NCBI GenBank assembly: GCA_025403435.1
Contig: CM046353.1
Span: 13,254,836 to 13,318,835, forward strand
Length of the DNA stretch: 64,000 nucleotides
Direction of reading: 5' to 3'
Origin: Artocarpus heterophyllus
Lineage: Eukaryota > Streptophyta > Magnoliopsida > Rosales > Moraceae
Position numbers and translations under genes: made by a program. Of the stretch, positions 22,421 to 34,696 are shown piece by piece (the stretch's first letter is position 1; every line of letters begins with the position of its first letter). The notes beneath the pieces were generated by a model. The model saw only the letters and a program-made list of their open reading frames with translations, did not search any database and was not told where the DNA came from.

Positions 22421-24500
22421 TGTTAGGATTGGTGTCTTAAGGAATAAATACTTTAGTTGTATTTATGACATTTTTGGTGAAATAAAGAATAATGCAAATA
22501 TTTAGTGGATTTATAAGGGTCCTTATATTATTTTTATATCAATGATTGTATATTAGCAAACATATGATCCGTGGCCGTTAGAATCAAATCTTGAAATTGG
22601 ACATATATGGAGTTTATATACAAGAAGATCCTATTTAGAGATTAAAAATTTAAATTATATAGTCTGCCGTCTATATAGAGAGTTGGGCACTCTATACATG
22701 GAGATCCATGTCCAATTGGAAAGGCGGCTTATCTTTGTCGTCGGAGCGAATTGACTCTATGGTAGACACATTGGTGTTGTAGACCTAATAGTAGTCACAC
22801 ACTAGACTGAACCTAAAGTTGAATTCATTTAATAATAATTTTGTTTCACTTAAATTAATTCTCTTTGATAATCATTTATGTGTCATCTTAATCCTAAAGT
22901 GGATTCATGACTCAATGTTTATAGCTTGTATTTTTTGATATACCAAAGGCATAACTTTCGATAAACGAAGGTGCCGTTATTAGTATGTTGGAGACACAAC
23001 TAATATTAGACAAGAGTATAATCCTCAGACACAAAATCCATAGCTCTCTAACAAAGAGTCAATATTATCCTTTTAAAGGTATTGCTTAGGTAACGGAAAA
23101 TATAACGAATTCTTGGTCATTTGATACATATGGTAAGCTAATGATATTCAGTTTGTACGTGTTACAAAAGGAATGAAATTTCCAATGGTGAAATAATGAA
23201 ACTTTGAGATAAAATAATCAGAAGATAAAATAGAATTAAGTCCTTAATATGATTATTGATAACCTGTGGGGATACACATAGTATAAGAGGTCATGGGCAA
23301 ATACTATATATTATCAAGAGTGTAGCTTCGTGTCCGTAGTGAAGTGCCATTGAAGTTAATAAATAAATGGATAGTTAATCGAGGATTAATTATTTGTCAT
23401 TATTTTAGCTTGATAATATGTATCCATTGGGTTCCAATGCTAACTCATGAATTCCTTCATGACAGATCAGGTAACTACAGATTACCAAGGGTAAGACAAC
23501 AGTATATACAAGTCGGACCACGAGACCTGATGAGACGCTTGGGCCACCATTTGGTTCAACTATTAATGGGTGCATGTCTACTAGGAATGGCGCCAATATC
23601 TCTATTTTCTAGGAGAATTAATTATTTGATTAATTTTGGAAAATAATTATTTAAATTGGTAGTTGGGATTTTGGATGATTAATTATTTAAATTTGTATTT
23701 GAATAATTAATTTAAATCCTAGTTAAATTTGAATTATGGATAATGGTTAATTAATCACAATTATTTAAATTAGATTCTTACTTTAAATAATAGAATTCTA
23801 ATTTTATAAAGTGTTTGGTAAAGTTGGTTAGAACCAACATTTTAGTTCAAAAAATTGTAGTATGTGAGAGCTTTATATTGTAGCAACTTTTTTTTTCCTT
23901 TTTACTGTAGTATGTTAGAGCACTGTATTGTTCTAACTATAAAGTTGGTGCCAACCAACTTTGTCAAACACCCTATAAATTGAATTATTTGAATTGGAGT
24001 TGTTCCGGATGATGTAGATAATCACATATCTCTATATTGTGATTGGTTGAAATTTTAGAGATAATCCTCCTAAGGTTGGTGCCACATATAGGGTGAGAAG
24101 AGAGACAATCTATTTCCTAATTTTGATAGATTTCTAGTTCTCCTTTTTATGAATTCTATAAATAGGGATCGAAGGTTTTCGTTTATTCTTAAAATGCTTA
24201 AGTGCAAATTAAAGAGTAGAACTTAAATTATTCACCTTTAGTAATCCTAGTTCCTCAGCACTTAAGTGGTTGGAAGGAGTGTAGCAGTGGTGGAGATTTG
24301 TTGAGTTATAGTCACACACTCAACAATTTGAAAGAACAGAATAATATTAAAGATCTGACGGTAGAAATTTGTTCTTGAAGAGTTGTTCAGTTAGAAGTGT
24401 TGTTTTTGGTCTTCAATTAGTACATTGAATTAGATTTAATTTATTATTTTTAGCATTATGAATTAATTTTTTGGTGAATAAATAAAAATTTTAAAATTTT
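22421..24500 (+). mobile_element. Copia-like LTR, plus orientation, 3' edge approximate
   Basis: It starts TGTTAGGATTGGTGTC and is closely related to the minus-oriented LTR ending at 3575. A TATA-like TATAAATAG at 24157-24165 followed by a leader-like stretch marks the promoter part. No gag-pol follows, so it is a solo or truncated LTR. A MITE (23810-23973) is inserted in it. The right edge and target duplication could not be fixed. Open frames in it (for example 23344-23646) are not genes. Confidence 0.7.
23810..23973. mobile_element. MITE of the GGGTGTTTGG family, inside an LTR
   Basis: AGTGTTTGGTAAAGTTGGTT on the left is mirrored by CCAACTTTGTCAAACACCC on the right. The flanks carry TATAA on both sides (23805-23809, 23974-23978), a possible 5-bp duplication. 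The interior has TGTAGTATGTGAGAGC and TACTGTAGTATG. The minus-oriented LTR at 2230-3575 does not appear to carry it, so the insertion is younger than that LTR split. Confidence 0.85.
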
Positions 24501-24766
24501 GCTGCATCATTAAATCGATTTTTCCATTACTTTGTCCATAGTAATGTCATCTCAAACTTGCTTAGTGTTAATGGTTGTTTATACATCATGCTCTTTCTGA
24601 AGCCTAGACCCAGGATCCTGTTGTTCAACGTGAATGGACCAAATATGTGGACCCAAACCACGCTTGGGGAACGCATGTAGGTCATGGTTTGGTGGACCAT
24701 AAGTAAACAAATAGGCTTGTTTGTTTAGCTCAATCTTGTGTTAATTTCATTTAGGGGGGCTGGTTT
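24501..24766. other. Short spacer between two LTRs
   Basis: No gene is recognised. The last five bases (GGTTT) resemble TGTTT after 27802 and may be a target duplication. Confidence 0.45.
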
Positions 24767-25014
24767 TGTAACACCCACCTATTATATGTAACGGACCACG
24801 TTAAGTTAGTAACGTTGATAATGAATTTATTTAATAAATTACGTTATATGATATGATATGTGATGTGCATGTTACTAACTTTTTATGTCAAGTTTTGTGA
24901 CAGGTGACGACCGCATGGAATCGTTGTGCTCTAGTGTTCATGTGAAATTTTAAATATATGATTTTTTATGATGCAATGATGTATGAATGTTTTATGGTAT
25001 GGCATTTAATGATA

Positions 25015-25143
25015 GATCGGTAGGTCGAATATTTAAGATTGGCAGGCCGAACTTCTTGCCCGAGATCGGCAGGCCGAAGAAACCCACCGGCAGGCCGAAC
25101 TTGTGGAACCGGCAGGCCAAAGAGGGAAAATCAGCAGGCCAAA
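25015..25143. repeat. Iteron array, GGCAGGCCGAA orientation
   Basis: Six spaced copies of CGGCAGGCCGAA or close variants lie in 129 bp near the 5' end of the LTR at 24767. The last two are eroded (AGCAGGCCAAA). Confidence 0.85.
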
Positions 25144-27292
25144 CACGGCTGACGAGCAGTCAGCAGAAATTTCTCCAAAATTATGGCTAAGTTAATTATA
25201 TTAATTTGATGATTTAATGTGATTAATTGGCATAATAATGGAACATTTTTATCAGTAAGGAAATAAAAGGGTTTGACCTTGCATTAATTTGTATAATTAT
25301 AAATGATTTCCCATTTTAAGAGGGCAAGATATGGCAAGTGTGACTACTGGATTTAACTTTCTTTCTTTCTCTCCTTTTCCCACGACTATAGCCACCCAAC
25401 AGTCAGAATTTCCTGACTTAATAAAGGGCAATGAATGCTCATTATACTTGTTACATTAAAAAATTTGTAACATTTCCTTTCCTCAGGTTTTTCTCTCAAC
25501 TTCTCACGTTTCTCCTCTCATTCACTATCTAAGACATTTTTTTTTCTCATCCTCATTCTTTCTCTTCTCTTCTCCACGAGTTCCTTTTCTCTCTCTCACA
25601 AAAATTTTCTGAGAAAAAATTGAAAGAAAATTTTAAATTTTGTTGGTGAAATCAAGAGTTTTGGGAGGAAATTTCAAGGTAAGAACTCAGTTTTCTTTGT
25701 GTTTTTGAAAGCATTCTTCTCCTCAATTTTTCTACAATATCTTTCTTTAGGTATTGTATTTGAATTTTTAATATGATATGCATGTGTATGTTATGAGATG
25801 ATTTTTCTAAGTTTCATGTCTTCTCGGTTTTTATGATATAAATATGAATTTTCTATCTTCTACCCCTCACAGTGAATATTACTGTTTAATCTTGATGTAT
25901 AAAAAAAAATAATGTTATTCAAGGGGTAAATGTGATGTTTTTCATGATAGTCGTCAAGAATGTACATGTTTATATGTATGATAAATGTATTATATGTTAT
26001 GAAATTTTTATGGGAATTCATTAAGAAAACTGTTTTAATAAATGTTATTTCTGGATTTTTGTTTATGAAATGTTATATGTTTAAAAGATTTTATGATAAT
26101 AAAATAATTTCATGCATGATAATATGATGTTTGTATAAAGTTTTAAATTAAAATATATATATTTTAATTATTCGAAAACGTTTTATTTAAAAGATAATTA
26201 TGTTCAAAATGTATGGTTTGTTTTATATGCTTAAGGTAATTTTTATGATTTAAGAAAAATCATAACAACATGTTTATGTGATGACGATTTTTATGGTTAT
26301 AAATTATGTTTACAATATGAGATGAGTGTATGTATATGTGAATATTATATGAATGAATATTATGTGTATGGATATTTCATGATAAGTATTGATTTTTATT
26401 GTATCCTTAAATGGATAAATGGCATGAACACTCAAGAAGCAAGCACTACGAGACCGCGGCGTCGTCACCAAATCACGTTAATGTTAAGTAAACTATCGTT
26501 AAGGTAAGTATATTCTCACCTGCAACATGACACATGTTTTTACAAGGTTTGACGATATGTTCATAATGATAGTCATGATGATTTTATGATGATTTTCCTT
26601 AAAGGATTTCTTATGAAAGATTTTCATGATTTTAAGTTATGCATGATGTTTATGGCATGTTTTAAAGTATGAAAAGTATGTATATATGTATTACCTAATA
26701 AGTGTTGCACACCCAATGTTATGAAATGTTATGTTATAATGTCATGTTTGGTTTGGGATTAGCTACCCTTCTCCTCTCATGACGGCGCACCTATGATGAT
26801 GTTTATGGTGCAACACTTGGGCCCTTAAGATAAAAATGGAATAAGTTTTAAAATGGTCAATGTTATGAAAGATATGTTCTATGAAATTGTGCTTAAGGCA
26901 CTTTTACGATATGATGACAATAATGGTGATGATGATGTTTATGAAATGTTTTAAATTGTGAAAATTATATGTACTTACTAAGCATTAGCTTAATCATGTT
27001 TTATATGTCATGTTGCAGATAAGGGTAAGAAAATCATGGACTAGGAGGAGGACATGGGAAGACGTGTGAGCTTATGCACGATGAATTGTAACCGGAAGCA
27101 CGCCAAGAAGAATGATTTTATGATTTGATCAAGTTATATTTTTGAACATATATTTTATGTTAAGTTTTAAGAATACTTATATTATGGTTTTATAAGTTAT
27201 TTTATCATTTTTTTAATGAATTATGAACTTTCGCTATATTTTACGTAAAGTTGGTATGTTTTAAATTAAGTTTTTCAAAGGAATTTGGTCTT

Positions 27293-27447
27293 GGATGGCC
27301 TGCCGAACTCTGTGGCTGGCCTGCCGAAGTCTAGAAGTTTGGCCTGCCGATCATATTTTTCGGCCTGCCGAACATGGATGAATTTTTAGTCCGAATTGCA
27401 AAGCCTCTGCCGGCCTGCCGGTTGAGGGAACTCCGGCCTGCCGAACT
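27293..27447. repeat. Iteron array, GGCCTGCCGAA orientation
   Basis: About six copies of GGCCTGCCGAA or variants lie in 155 bp near the 3' end of the same LTR. The dominant strand orientation is opposite to the array at 25015. Confidence 0.85.
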
Positions 27448-27835
27448 GTGGAAATAAATGAGTTTTAAATGATTTGATGTTTAATGTGGTATGTTGTGAT
27501 GTTTTGTTAAGTTCTGATTTTTACAACTTGATATACCTATATTATTAAGTAAGTTAATGATTAATTTAAGTATAATTGAATAAATTATGATATGGAATAA
27601 GTTAAACCTTGTTATTCTAAAAAAATGATAAGTTTAAAAAAAAAATTTGAAGATATGAATGGATCCTGGTTATGTATGTTTAGGTACTTTTCAAATCAAT
27701 AATACTGATTAAGTTTGATATTATTTATATGTTTAAAGTTTATGCAAGTACGAACGTATGTATGTAACGACATCTGTGACGTCTGAATTAAGGGGCGTTA
27801 TATGTTTAAATTAGTTAGGCTTAAAATTGGAACAT

Positions 27836-29470
27836 TGTAGGGCTTGGTGCTTTTATAACATAATATAAATCCCATTTGGACATTATGAGATTTGAAGTAT
27901 TGCATAATTAATAAATAAAATTCCGTTTTGTCTAATATGTCTATGTTGGTATATATATGTGCAAATATCATAAAGGATCCAATACTTATAAAAGTCCATA
28001 ATCATGTATATGAAGTGTTTATACCAAAGAGGATATGATTATGTTATACTTAGTATGAATTTGGTTTATAATCGGTAGATAAAGTTGGACACTTTATTGT
28101 TGCTAAAGATTGTGATGTTGTATATTCTTAATTTGGTTGAGTGATCTTATCTAGATAATTGTAATTTGATGATTTCTAGATAAAGACATTAGTGTGTTTG
28201 GAACACATTAAACCTAGACAAGATAAAATTTAGTTTCTTGTATAATTAGTAATGAGAAATTACAATTCTATCATTATCGATCATTTTATGGATCCTATCT
28301 TAATCTTGAAGTAATCAGTAGACTCACATATATTATTATGTCTTTTTAATGTTAATAGTGAGACCCATTAATCCATGATCAAAAGTTTGACATATTAGAG
28401 GTGTAATATTATAGGCAATTGGGAACACTTCTTATAGATCATACAAAATCTACAGCTTCTATTAGATAAGATGATAATGTTATATTTTCATGACTATTAA
28501 TTTAGGAAAACTTAAATGTAGAGATAATATTACTCAAAATCCTTGTTCATTATTCATTCATAAAATATCATCCATTAAAGAATTGATGGTATTTATGGAT
28601 AAAGAAGTAATTAGAGATGTTATATAGAAATAATAAACCTAGCTCTAATTATGAATATTATTGTGGATGCTATAAACATAGTAAATGATTACATCAATGG
28701 ACAATTGTCAATGTTTAATGTTTAAGCTTCCATACAACTCATAATTGTTATTAGTTTAATTATGAGATAATTAAAATTATAAATAATTATTAGAGCTTAG
28801 ATTACATATGTCTATTGAGCCCCTTGTTAACTCCATAATACATGAACATGTACTCTATGATCGTGTAATGTAACTGTATCATATGATTTTCATGAGATAT
28901 GGTAGTTATCAATGTTTAGAAAAATATCTATTTTAAATGTTAAAATAGATATTACACAATAATTATTTATATTATCAAATTTATTAAATAATTGAGATAA
29001 TCATAGAAAACATTTAGGAGTATCTCAATTAAGAGATATACATTTAGTCAGCGTAAATCATGGGTTTTTGTCCTTAAATCATACCATTTTTAACAAGACA
29101 AAAAGTCATACTTAGAAGCCACTTGATGAATTTGCTCCAGAGAAAAGTCTAGCTGTAAGTTTGACCTTGACATAGCGCATGCTTCTCAGAGTAACTGTCA
29201 AAAATTCCCCCTTCTTCCTTTATAGATACCCAGCTCTTTAACTCAGTTCTACACAGAAAGATCAACTTAATCTCTCTTTATTAGCCCAACTCTGGGCATT
29301 TTACTCCTCGTTTTCTCCTCTTCGAAGTAAGATCTTAAAAGATCTATTCCTTTTGAACAGTTGCTGCTTTGAGAAAGTTCTTTTATGGTCTGCATCCTTC
29401 GGACCTTTCTGGTCTAAGAGTTCTTTTGAGATCCCCTCCGGATTATTTCTAAGACATGCTGCAAGGTCTA
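27836..29470 (+). mobile_element. Diverged copia-like LTR, 3' edge approximate
   Basis: It starts TGTAGGGCTTGGTGC and follows the same general plan as the LTRs at 39098 and 58718: a TTGGTGC start, an AATAAATAAAAT block, a 'shift in direction' of TTAATC words, and GAGCTTAGATTACAT followed by a GAGCCCC block. A TATA-like CTTTATAGATAC at about 29218 and a CT-rich leader follow. No internal region is present. Confidence 0.55.
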
Positions 29471-29639
29471 TGCCGTTCAGATATGCGGACTTTTAGAAGT
29501 CACTTCCTTAGATCTCTAGGATATTTTCTTAGCCTTTCCCTCTAGGAAACCACTAAAACCACTACTCCTCTGAAATACCACCCACCATACCAAAAGCATG
29601 AATCCCCAGAGCAGTTTTGCTCAAGAGATTGCTTACTTC

Positions 29640-29690
29640 TCTGGACACCATACTTTGTTTTTTTTTTTTTTTTTTTTAACTCCGTTTTCT
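29640..29690. repeat. Poly-T run and local duplication
   Basis: A run of about 20 T lies between two diverged copies of TTGCTTACTTCTNTGGACAC (29627 and 29700). Frames over it are low complexity. Confidence 0.7.
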
Positions 29691-29809
29691 TTATCAACTT
29701 TTGCTTACTTCTTTGGACACTATACTTTGTTTTTCTACTACTCCGTTTTGTCTTCTTGTGACTTTGCCTTGGTGAAATAGTAATAAAGTAGGCCCTAGGA
29801 GCCACTGTC

Positions 29810-30333
29810 CTTCAGATCATTTCAGATCTAACTATCCCCACTATTTTAGTAGAGGTCCTACTGACTTCGTCTACAAGCTTTTTGAAAACCCTTGATCTCA
29901 TTCGAAGCACCACCAATAAATTAAAGACGTACGTATTTGCATCCCAACATATCATACACTTAGGACGCATTAGCGGTTGCTGAAAGCCCTCCATCAATTG
30001 TGCTCTTTCTAAAAAGTCAACTTGAAGATTTTACTTTTCATCACTTAATAATATAAAAACCATCTAAGGACAATTGTCTCTACACTTTGCCCTTATCCTA
30101 TCTTTGTCATTCTTTGCCAATTGGATGGCTCATTGATTGTTATTTGCACATTCCTTATCTGCTTTCCTAAATTCTTCTACAAAACCAAATTTCATACCGA
30201 GATGAAACCTCGGATCATCCATGTCGACTATTGGACCAGACTCATGAAGCCGCTCTCTTTCCTCATCTTTAGAACCATATAAATTGTTCAGTACCACATT
30301 AGTGAGGTCAAATTTAGAGAAAGCTCCATCCAT
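29810..30333 (-). pseudogene. Mutator-like (MULE) transposase, N-terminal remnant
   Basis: On the minus strand 30240-30130 reads DPRFHLGMKFGFVEEFRKAD, the usual start of the MULE DNA-binding domain. Then AKNDKDRIRAKC and DNCP follow (30060-30125), where the conserved Trp after CP is a TAG stop. The later part (30000-29812) is open but only weakly similar. The catalytic domain and SWIM finger are absent. The gypsy LTR at 30607 lies upstream of it. It is a dead fragment. A C-terminal MULE relic at 41500 is on the same strand but separated by many other elements, so a common origin is unproven. Confidence 0.75.
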
Positions 30334-30606
30334 TTCCTCTCTCTGAGAAAACTACTGGCATCTTCATGTCCACGCCTCCTCACTCTAGCATTTTGAATAC
30401 CCTTAGCAACTGGTACGTCTAAAAACCCTCGTCTAACAGACCAAAAAGTAAGAAAAAGAAATTAAAAACATAAACTTTTTAAATTCCCTAAAAGCATTCT
30501 TCAGAAACAACAAATCATATAGACGGATGCACCAACCATAGAATTAAAAAGGTCTACTTTTATACCCAATAAATATCAAATTTTGCCTCCTGAACACTAA
30601 CAAAAC

Positions 30607-32790
30607 TGTAACGCCCTAAAATTTATTTAATATTATTGTAATGTAAAATGATGAATTAGTGTGTCATAATTAATGTTTCAACATTAATTTGATCATTTGG
30701 ATAAATTTTGAATTTTAGGTTGTTTTGTTAATTTGATGAATTCAAATGATTTCTTATTGTTTTAAAATGATGTTTTGAGTTTTAAAGCCCAACAATTTGT
30801 AAAATGTTAAAAATATTCCGTTTTACAAAACCGTGAGTGGCATTTGGTTTTCGCACAGTAAAACCGCCCACAAATTTTCTCTATTTATTTCCTTTTTCCC
30901 TTCCTCTCTCTTCACTCTCCCTGATCTCACTCTCTCTCCTCTCTCTCTCTCCCGTGGTTTCTCTCCCACTCTCTCTCTTGGTTTCTCTCTTTCCCTCTCA
31001 AATTTCTTTGAGATTTTTGAATCAAAATTCAAATCCAAGCTTCGGGTTAGCAAGGAGGAAGCTCAGGAACGTGATTTGGCAACCGAGAATGCAGATTGAA
31101 GCTTCGATTCGAGGTTAGTTTTGAAATTTCTAAACTTTTTCTAAAATTTTCAATTTTGTGCATTTTTGAAATTTAAGTTCGTTTGAGCTTAGAAAACCTT
31201 TGATTTGAGTTAAATGAACTTAGAACAACTAGAATCTAAGCTTAGATTGAAGAAAAATGGATTGTATTCAAGATTTTTCATTTTTCTCCTCATTTTCCTA
31301 TTTTTGGATTTTTGAGATTTTTGAGTTTAAATCTTGTTTAAATGAGTTTAAAAGTGTTCTAGTATGTTTTTCTATCATCTATGATTGTTTTCCATGCCTA
31401 AGATTTGAGAAAAATAGGTTAAAATCAAGATTTGGATTTTGGGGGATCGAAAACCTGTGGTTGGAATTTTTGAGTTTTCCTAGTTCGGCAGGCCAAACTA
31501 CGTGTTCGGCGGGCCGAATTCAAGGGATCGGTAGGCCGAAGTTCATCTGTCTAGCAGGCCGAACCTGGGAAATGTCCGGCCGACCGGACTTGGTTTTCGG
31601 CAGGCCGAACTGCACAGTTCGGCCGGCCGAAGCAGGGAGTCCGACAGGCTGGCAGAGCCTAGGAAAATTTTGTGATTTTCACCCGTTTTTACTGTTTTGA
31701 ACCCCAATTTAAATTCCAACCTTATAGAATGATTTTAAAAATACAAATGACACACTAGGACATTATGAAATGGTTTAGTAACATAGAATGTCTCGAATTA
31801 GATATTGATCGACTTAGTGTGTATCTAGGATTGTTCATGGTTCTGCGGAGCTAACGTATAGTGGACCGGGATTACGGTGTTGGACACCGGCATGAGTATC
31901 GAGGTAGGACTTCTACCCCATTCTTTGGTAGCCTAGTTTCAAATGATTTGGCTTTGAAAAATGGTTTCCATAAAAATGTTTTCAATGGTTGTTTGAAAAT
32001 GAATTTATCGGTTATATTTTAATATACCGTGAACTGAAATGAACTTCATAATGAATGTAAATGACAATACTCGGTAAATGGATTTTGAATGATGATGAAA
32101 ATAAACACATAGTCATGATGCCATATCAGAGATCGGGTCATGTAACGATCGACCTTGGGGGCAGGTCCCGAAACCCAACTGGACCACTACGGTGATGATA
32201 TTATTATGGTTTGCCTAGAAAAATAAAAATGATGTTTCTGATCGACCTAATAAACTGTTCTGGGTAAAAACGGTTTTATTTAAATTTATTCATTTATTTA
32301 TTCAAGGTTTCTTTTAAATAATTCCTGAATAATGAAATGTTTCTTTAAATTAAATTATTTAATAAAATATAGTCTTACTGAGCCTTTCGCTCACATTTTC
32401 TCTGTTTTAAAATTTTCCCCCCTTCTAGGTGGTTTCCTATTTAGGTTCGGAGAGGATTCGATGGACCGAACTCAAGAGCAGTCGAAGAATTAGTATATCA
32501 TTTGTATTATTTAATCAAGGCATGTAATGTTTTTAACTTTCTTTGCGTTTGGACTGTAGTTGTATTATTATTATATCGTCAGTACTATGTGTGTGCACAA
32601 GTTGTGGGTCAGTGGGACCCATACTCGCTATGTTTATTATTTATTATTTATTTTCATGCAATGGTTTTTTTTTGAAACTTTCACATTTTATATTTAATTC
32701 AACCCCTAAACTCCTGATTTTTAATTAAATTCTTCTTTTAATTAATTTAAATAATCTGTCATATCACCTCCCGTACTCCAGGGCGCTACA
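30607..32790 (+). repeat. Gypsy 5' LTR
   Basis: It runs from TGTAACGCCCTAAAATT to GGGCGCTACA, 2184 bp. It has a CT-rich leader-like block (30890-31010), an iteron array (31484-31652) and the CACCTCCCGTACTCC end. It is the reverse-oriented relative of 6431-8570. Short frames across the CT block and iterons are not genes. Confidence 0.93.
31484..31652. repeat. Iteron array in the gypsy LTR
   Basis: About eight spaced copies of TTCGGCAGGCCGAA or variants (GGCGGGCCGAA, GGCCGGCCGAA, CGGTAGGCCGAA) lie in 169 bp. It matches the array at 7571-7722 in the solo LTR. Confidence 0.87.
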
Positions 32791-32793
32791 GAA

Positions 32794-32806
32794 TGGTATT
32801 AGAGCT
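32794..32806 (+). other. Gypsy primer-binding site
   Basis: TGGTATTAGAGCT lies three bases after the LTR end. It is one transition away from the tRNA-iMet complement TGGTATCAGAGC. Confidence 0.88.
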
Positions 32807-32896
32807 CAAGGTTATGAACCTTGGGAATTGTGCACACATAGGTTTGACAATGAAATACCTCTGCTAGTCCAAAATTTTGTTTTCAGAAGTGAGAGA

Positions 32897-34696
32897 ATGG
32901 CACCTAGACGTCGTTCGACAGCTGACGCCAAGTTCAGAAACGATGAGGGCATGATGAGGTCTATGTTTGCGGCTTTTCGGCAGATGGTAGCCAGGGCTAG
33001 ACCAGAGGATTCTGATGTTGGTCGTCGGCATACATACTTTAAGGAATTTTGACGTGCGTCTATTCTGACTTTTGATGGTAATGGGGATCCGCAGTTGGCA
33101 GAATATTGGCTAGATTCGATCGTAAACCATTTGGATACCCTTGGTGTGCCTGATAAGTATCGTGTGGAGTTCGCTGCATATAAGCTCGAGGGTGGTGCTA
33201 ACACTTGGTGGAAACAAGCTAAGCGTTTGGAACGCGGTGGTGATATCAGTTGGGACAGATTCGAGGAGCTGTTCTATGATCGGTATTTTTTACAGGGGTA
33301 TAGAGATCAGAAGGCAGCTGAGTTCTACAGGTTGCAGCAGGGTGATTTGTCAGTCCGGGACTATGAGGCAAGATTTAATGAGTTGGCCAGGTTTGTTCCA
33401 TCGGCGGTGGCATCGGAGCGTGAGAAGTGTATTAAGTTTCAGGAAGGGCTCAAGGCTCCTATTCGGCGACAGTTGGTTGCTCTGCGACTCAGGAGTTTTG
33501 GAGAGCTTGTGTCGTCAACGATATCAGTGAAAAATGATTATGCGCAGTATTGTGAAGATCGAGCAAAGGCTTCAGGAGGATCGTAGAGGAGCGGTAGGAA
33601 GAGCACCAGTAGCCGTCCAACTCCGGGGAAGAACAAGCAAGGTGGCGCAAACAGTGATAGCAGCAGTTCATCTGGCAGTGGGCGCAACAATCCCTACAGC
33701 TTCCATTGTCATTTTTGTCAACAGCCCGGACACATCAAGAGAAATTGCCCAATCAGGAGTGCCCGTCTTGGATCTCAGACCGAGGAGGATGCCAATCGTC
33801 AGTCTCAGCCTCAGATCCTACCTCCGCCTCAGCAGTACTCGCAGTTGCAGTATCTTCAGTTCTCTCCTCAGCAGTTCTCATATCCGGCACAAGGGCAGCA
33901 GCCGTAGCATTTTTAGCGCAACGTCCCTCAGTATCGAGCGTCGAGTACAACTAGTGTGCAGTCATCTCCATCTCAGCAGCATAGGCAGAATAATCCCAGA
34001 CCCAGCAATGTTGGTAGAGGAAAAGAAAAGGCACCAGTGCAGGTTCATGCAATGGCATTGGGTGGTTCAGATTCTCATGTTGGTAACGCGGTTGTCGATG
34101 GTACGATCTTAGTTTCTCGATCTTTAGCCCGCGTTTTATTTGATACCGGTGCCTCTCATTCTCTCATTTCGAGTTCTTTTGTACATGCCTTGGGATTAGA
34201 GATAGAAGAGTTTAATGAATCCCTAGTCATAACTTCTCCTTTGGGGCGGGTGTGTGTGAATTGTGTATGTAAAGCTTATAAAATAAAGATTGGGGATAAG
34301 ATTTTGAAAAGTGATTTGATTGTACTCCCCATGAGCTCATATGATGTAATTCTAGGGATGGACTGGTTGTCTAGATATAATGCAGTTGTGAACTACCAAC
34401 TTAGAAAAGTGACCCTAGTGTCTGATAGGGGGACGATGATCACTTACCAGGGTGGTGGTGATTGGTTAATGAGTGAGCGTCTCATGAAGTCGTGTCTAGG
34501 AGGGCCAAGGAATCTGGGTTGTTGTGCTTTTCTTGCCAATCTAGATTGCGAGCCCTATGCTTTGAGAGGAAGTGTAGCGATTCCGGTGGTTGATGAGTTC
34601 GAGGATGTCTTCCCCAACGAGTTGCCAGGATTACCACCGCATCGAAAAATCGAGTTTGGTATTGAGTTGTTTTCGGAGACAGCACCATTTCTATAG
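32897..34696 (+). pseudogene. Gypsy gag and protease, one frame with four stops
   Basis: The frame opens at ATG 32897 (MAPRRRST) and stays in register to 34696 apart from stops at 33050 (TGA), 33584, 33905 and 33914 (TAG). The retrotransposon gag domain covers about 33095-33540, with AEYWLDSI, GGANTWWKQAKR, and RDYEARFNELARFVP. An intact CCHC knuckle, CHFCQQPGHIKRNC, lies at about 33708-33750. A Gln/Pro-rich linker follows. The aspartic protease has VLFDTGASHSLIS near 34135 and VILGMDWL near 34345. All three TAG stops sit where the surrounding composition is Gln-rich, which fits CAG to TAG changes. A frameshift at about 34690 separates it from RT. Confidence 0.93.

Larger units (their letters stand above)
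24767..27802 (+). mobile_element. Probable 3-kb solo LTR with two iteron arrays
   Basis: It begins TGTAACACCCACC, the usual start of gypsy LTRs of this window (compare TGTAACGCCC at 30607 and TGTAACACCC at 62614), and ends GGGGCGTTATA, a decayed form of the GGGACGTTACA end. Flanking 5-mers GGTTT and TGTTT match at four of five bases. It holds a TGCAGATAAGGGTAAG block near 27017. No gag-pol is present. The iteron motif is shared with the 6431/30607 family, but most of the rest does not align by eye, so it is a different family. Confidence 0.7.

Noticed and set aside
23344..23646. 100-codon open frame in the LTR at 22421
   Set aside because: The homologous part of the related LTR at 2230-3575 does not keep the frame, and it lies in a non-coding LTR.
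29542..29805. Lys-rich minus-strand open frame beside the Mutator relic
   Set aside because: It is created by the poly-T run and a local duplication; it does not match the transposase.
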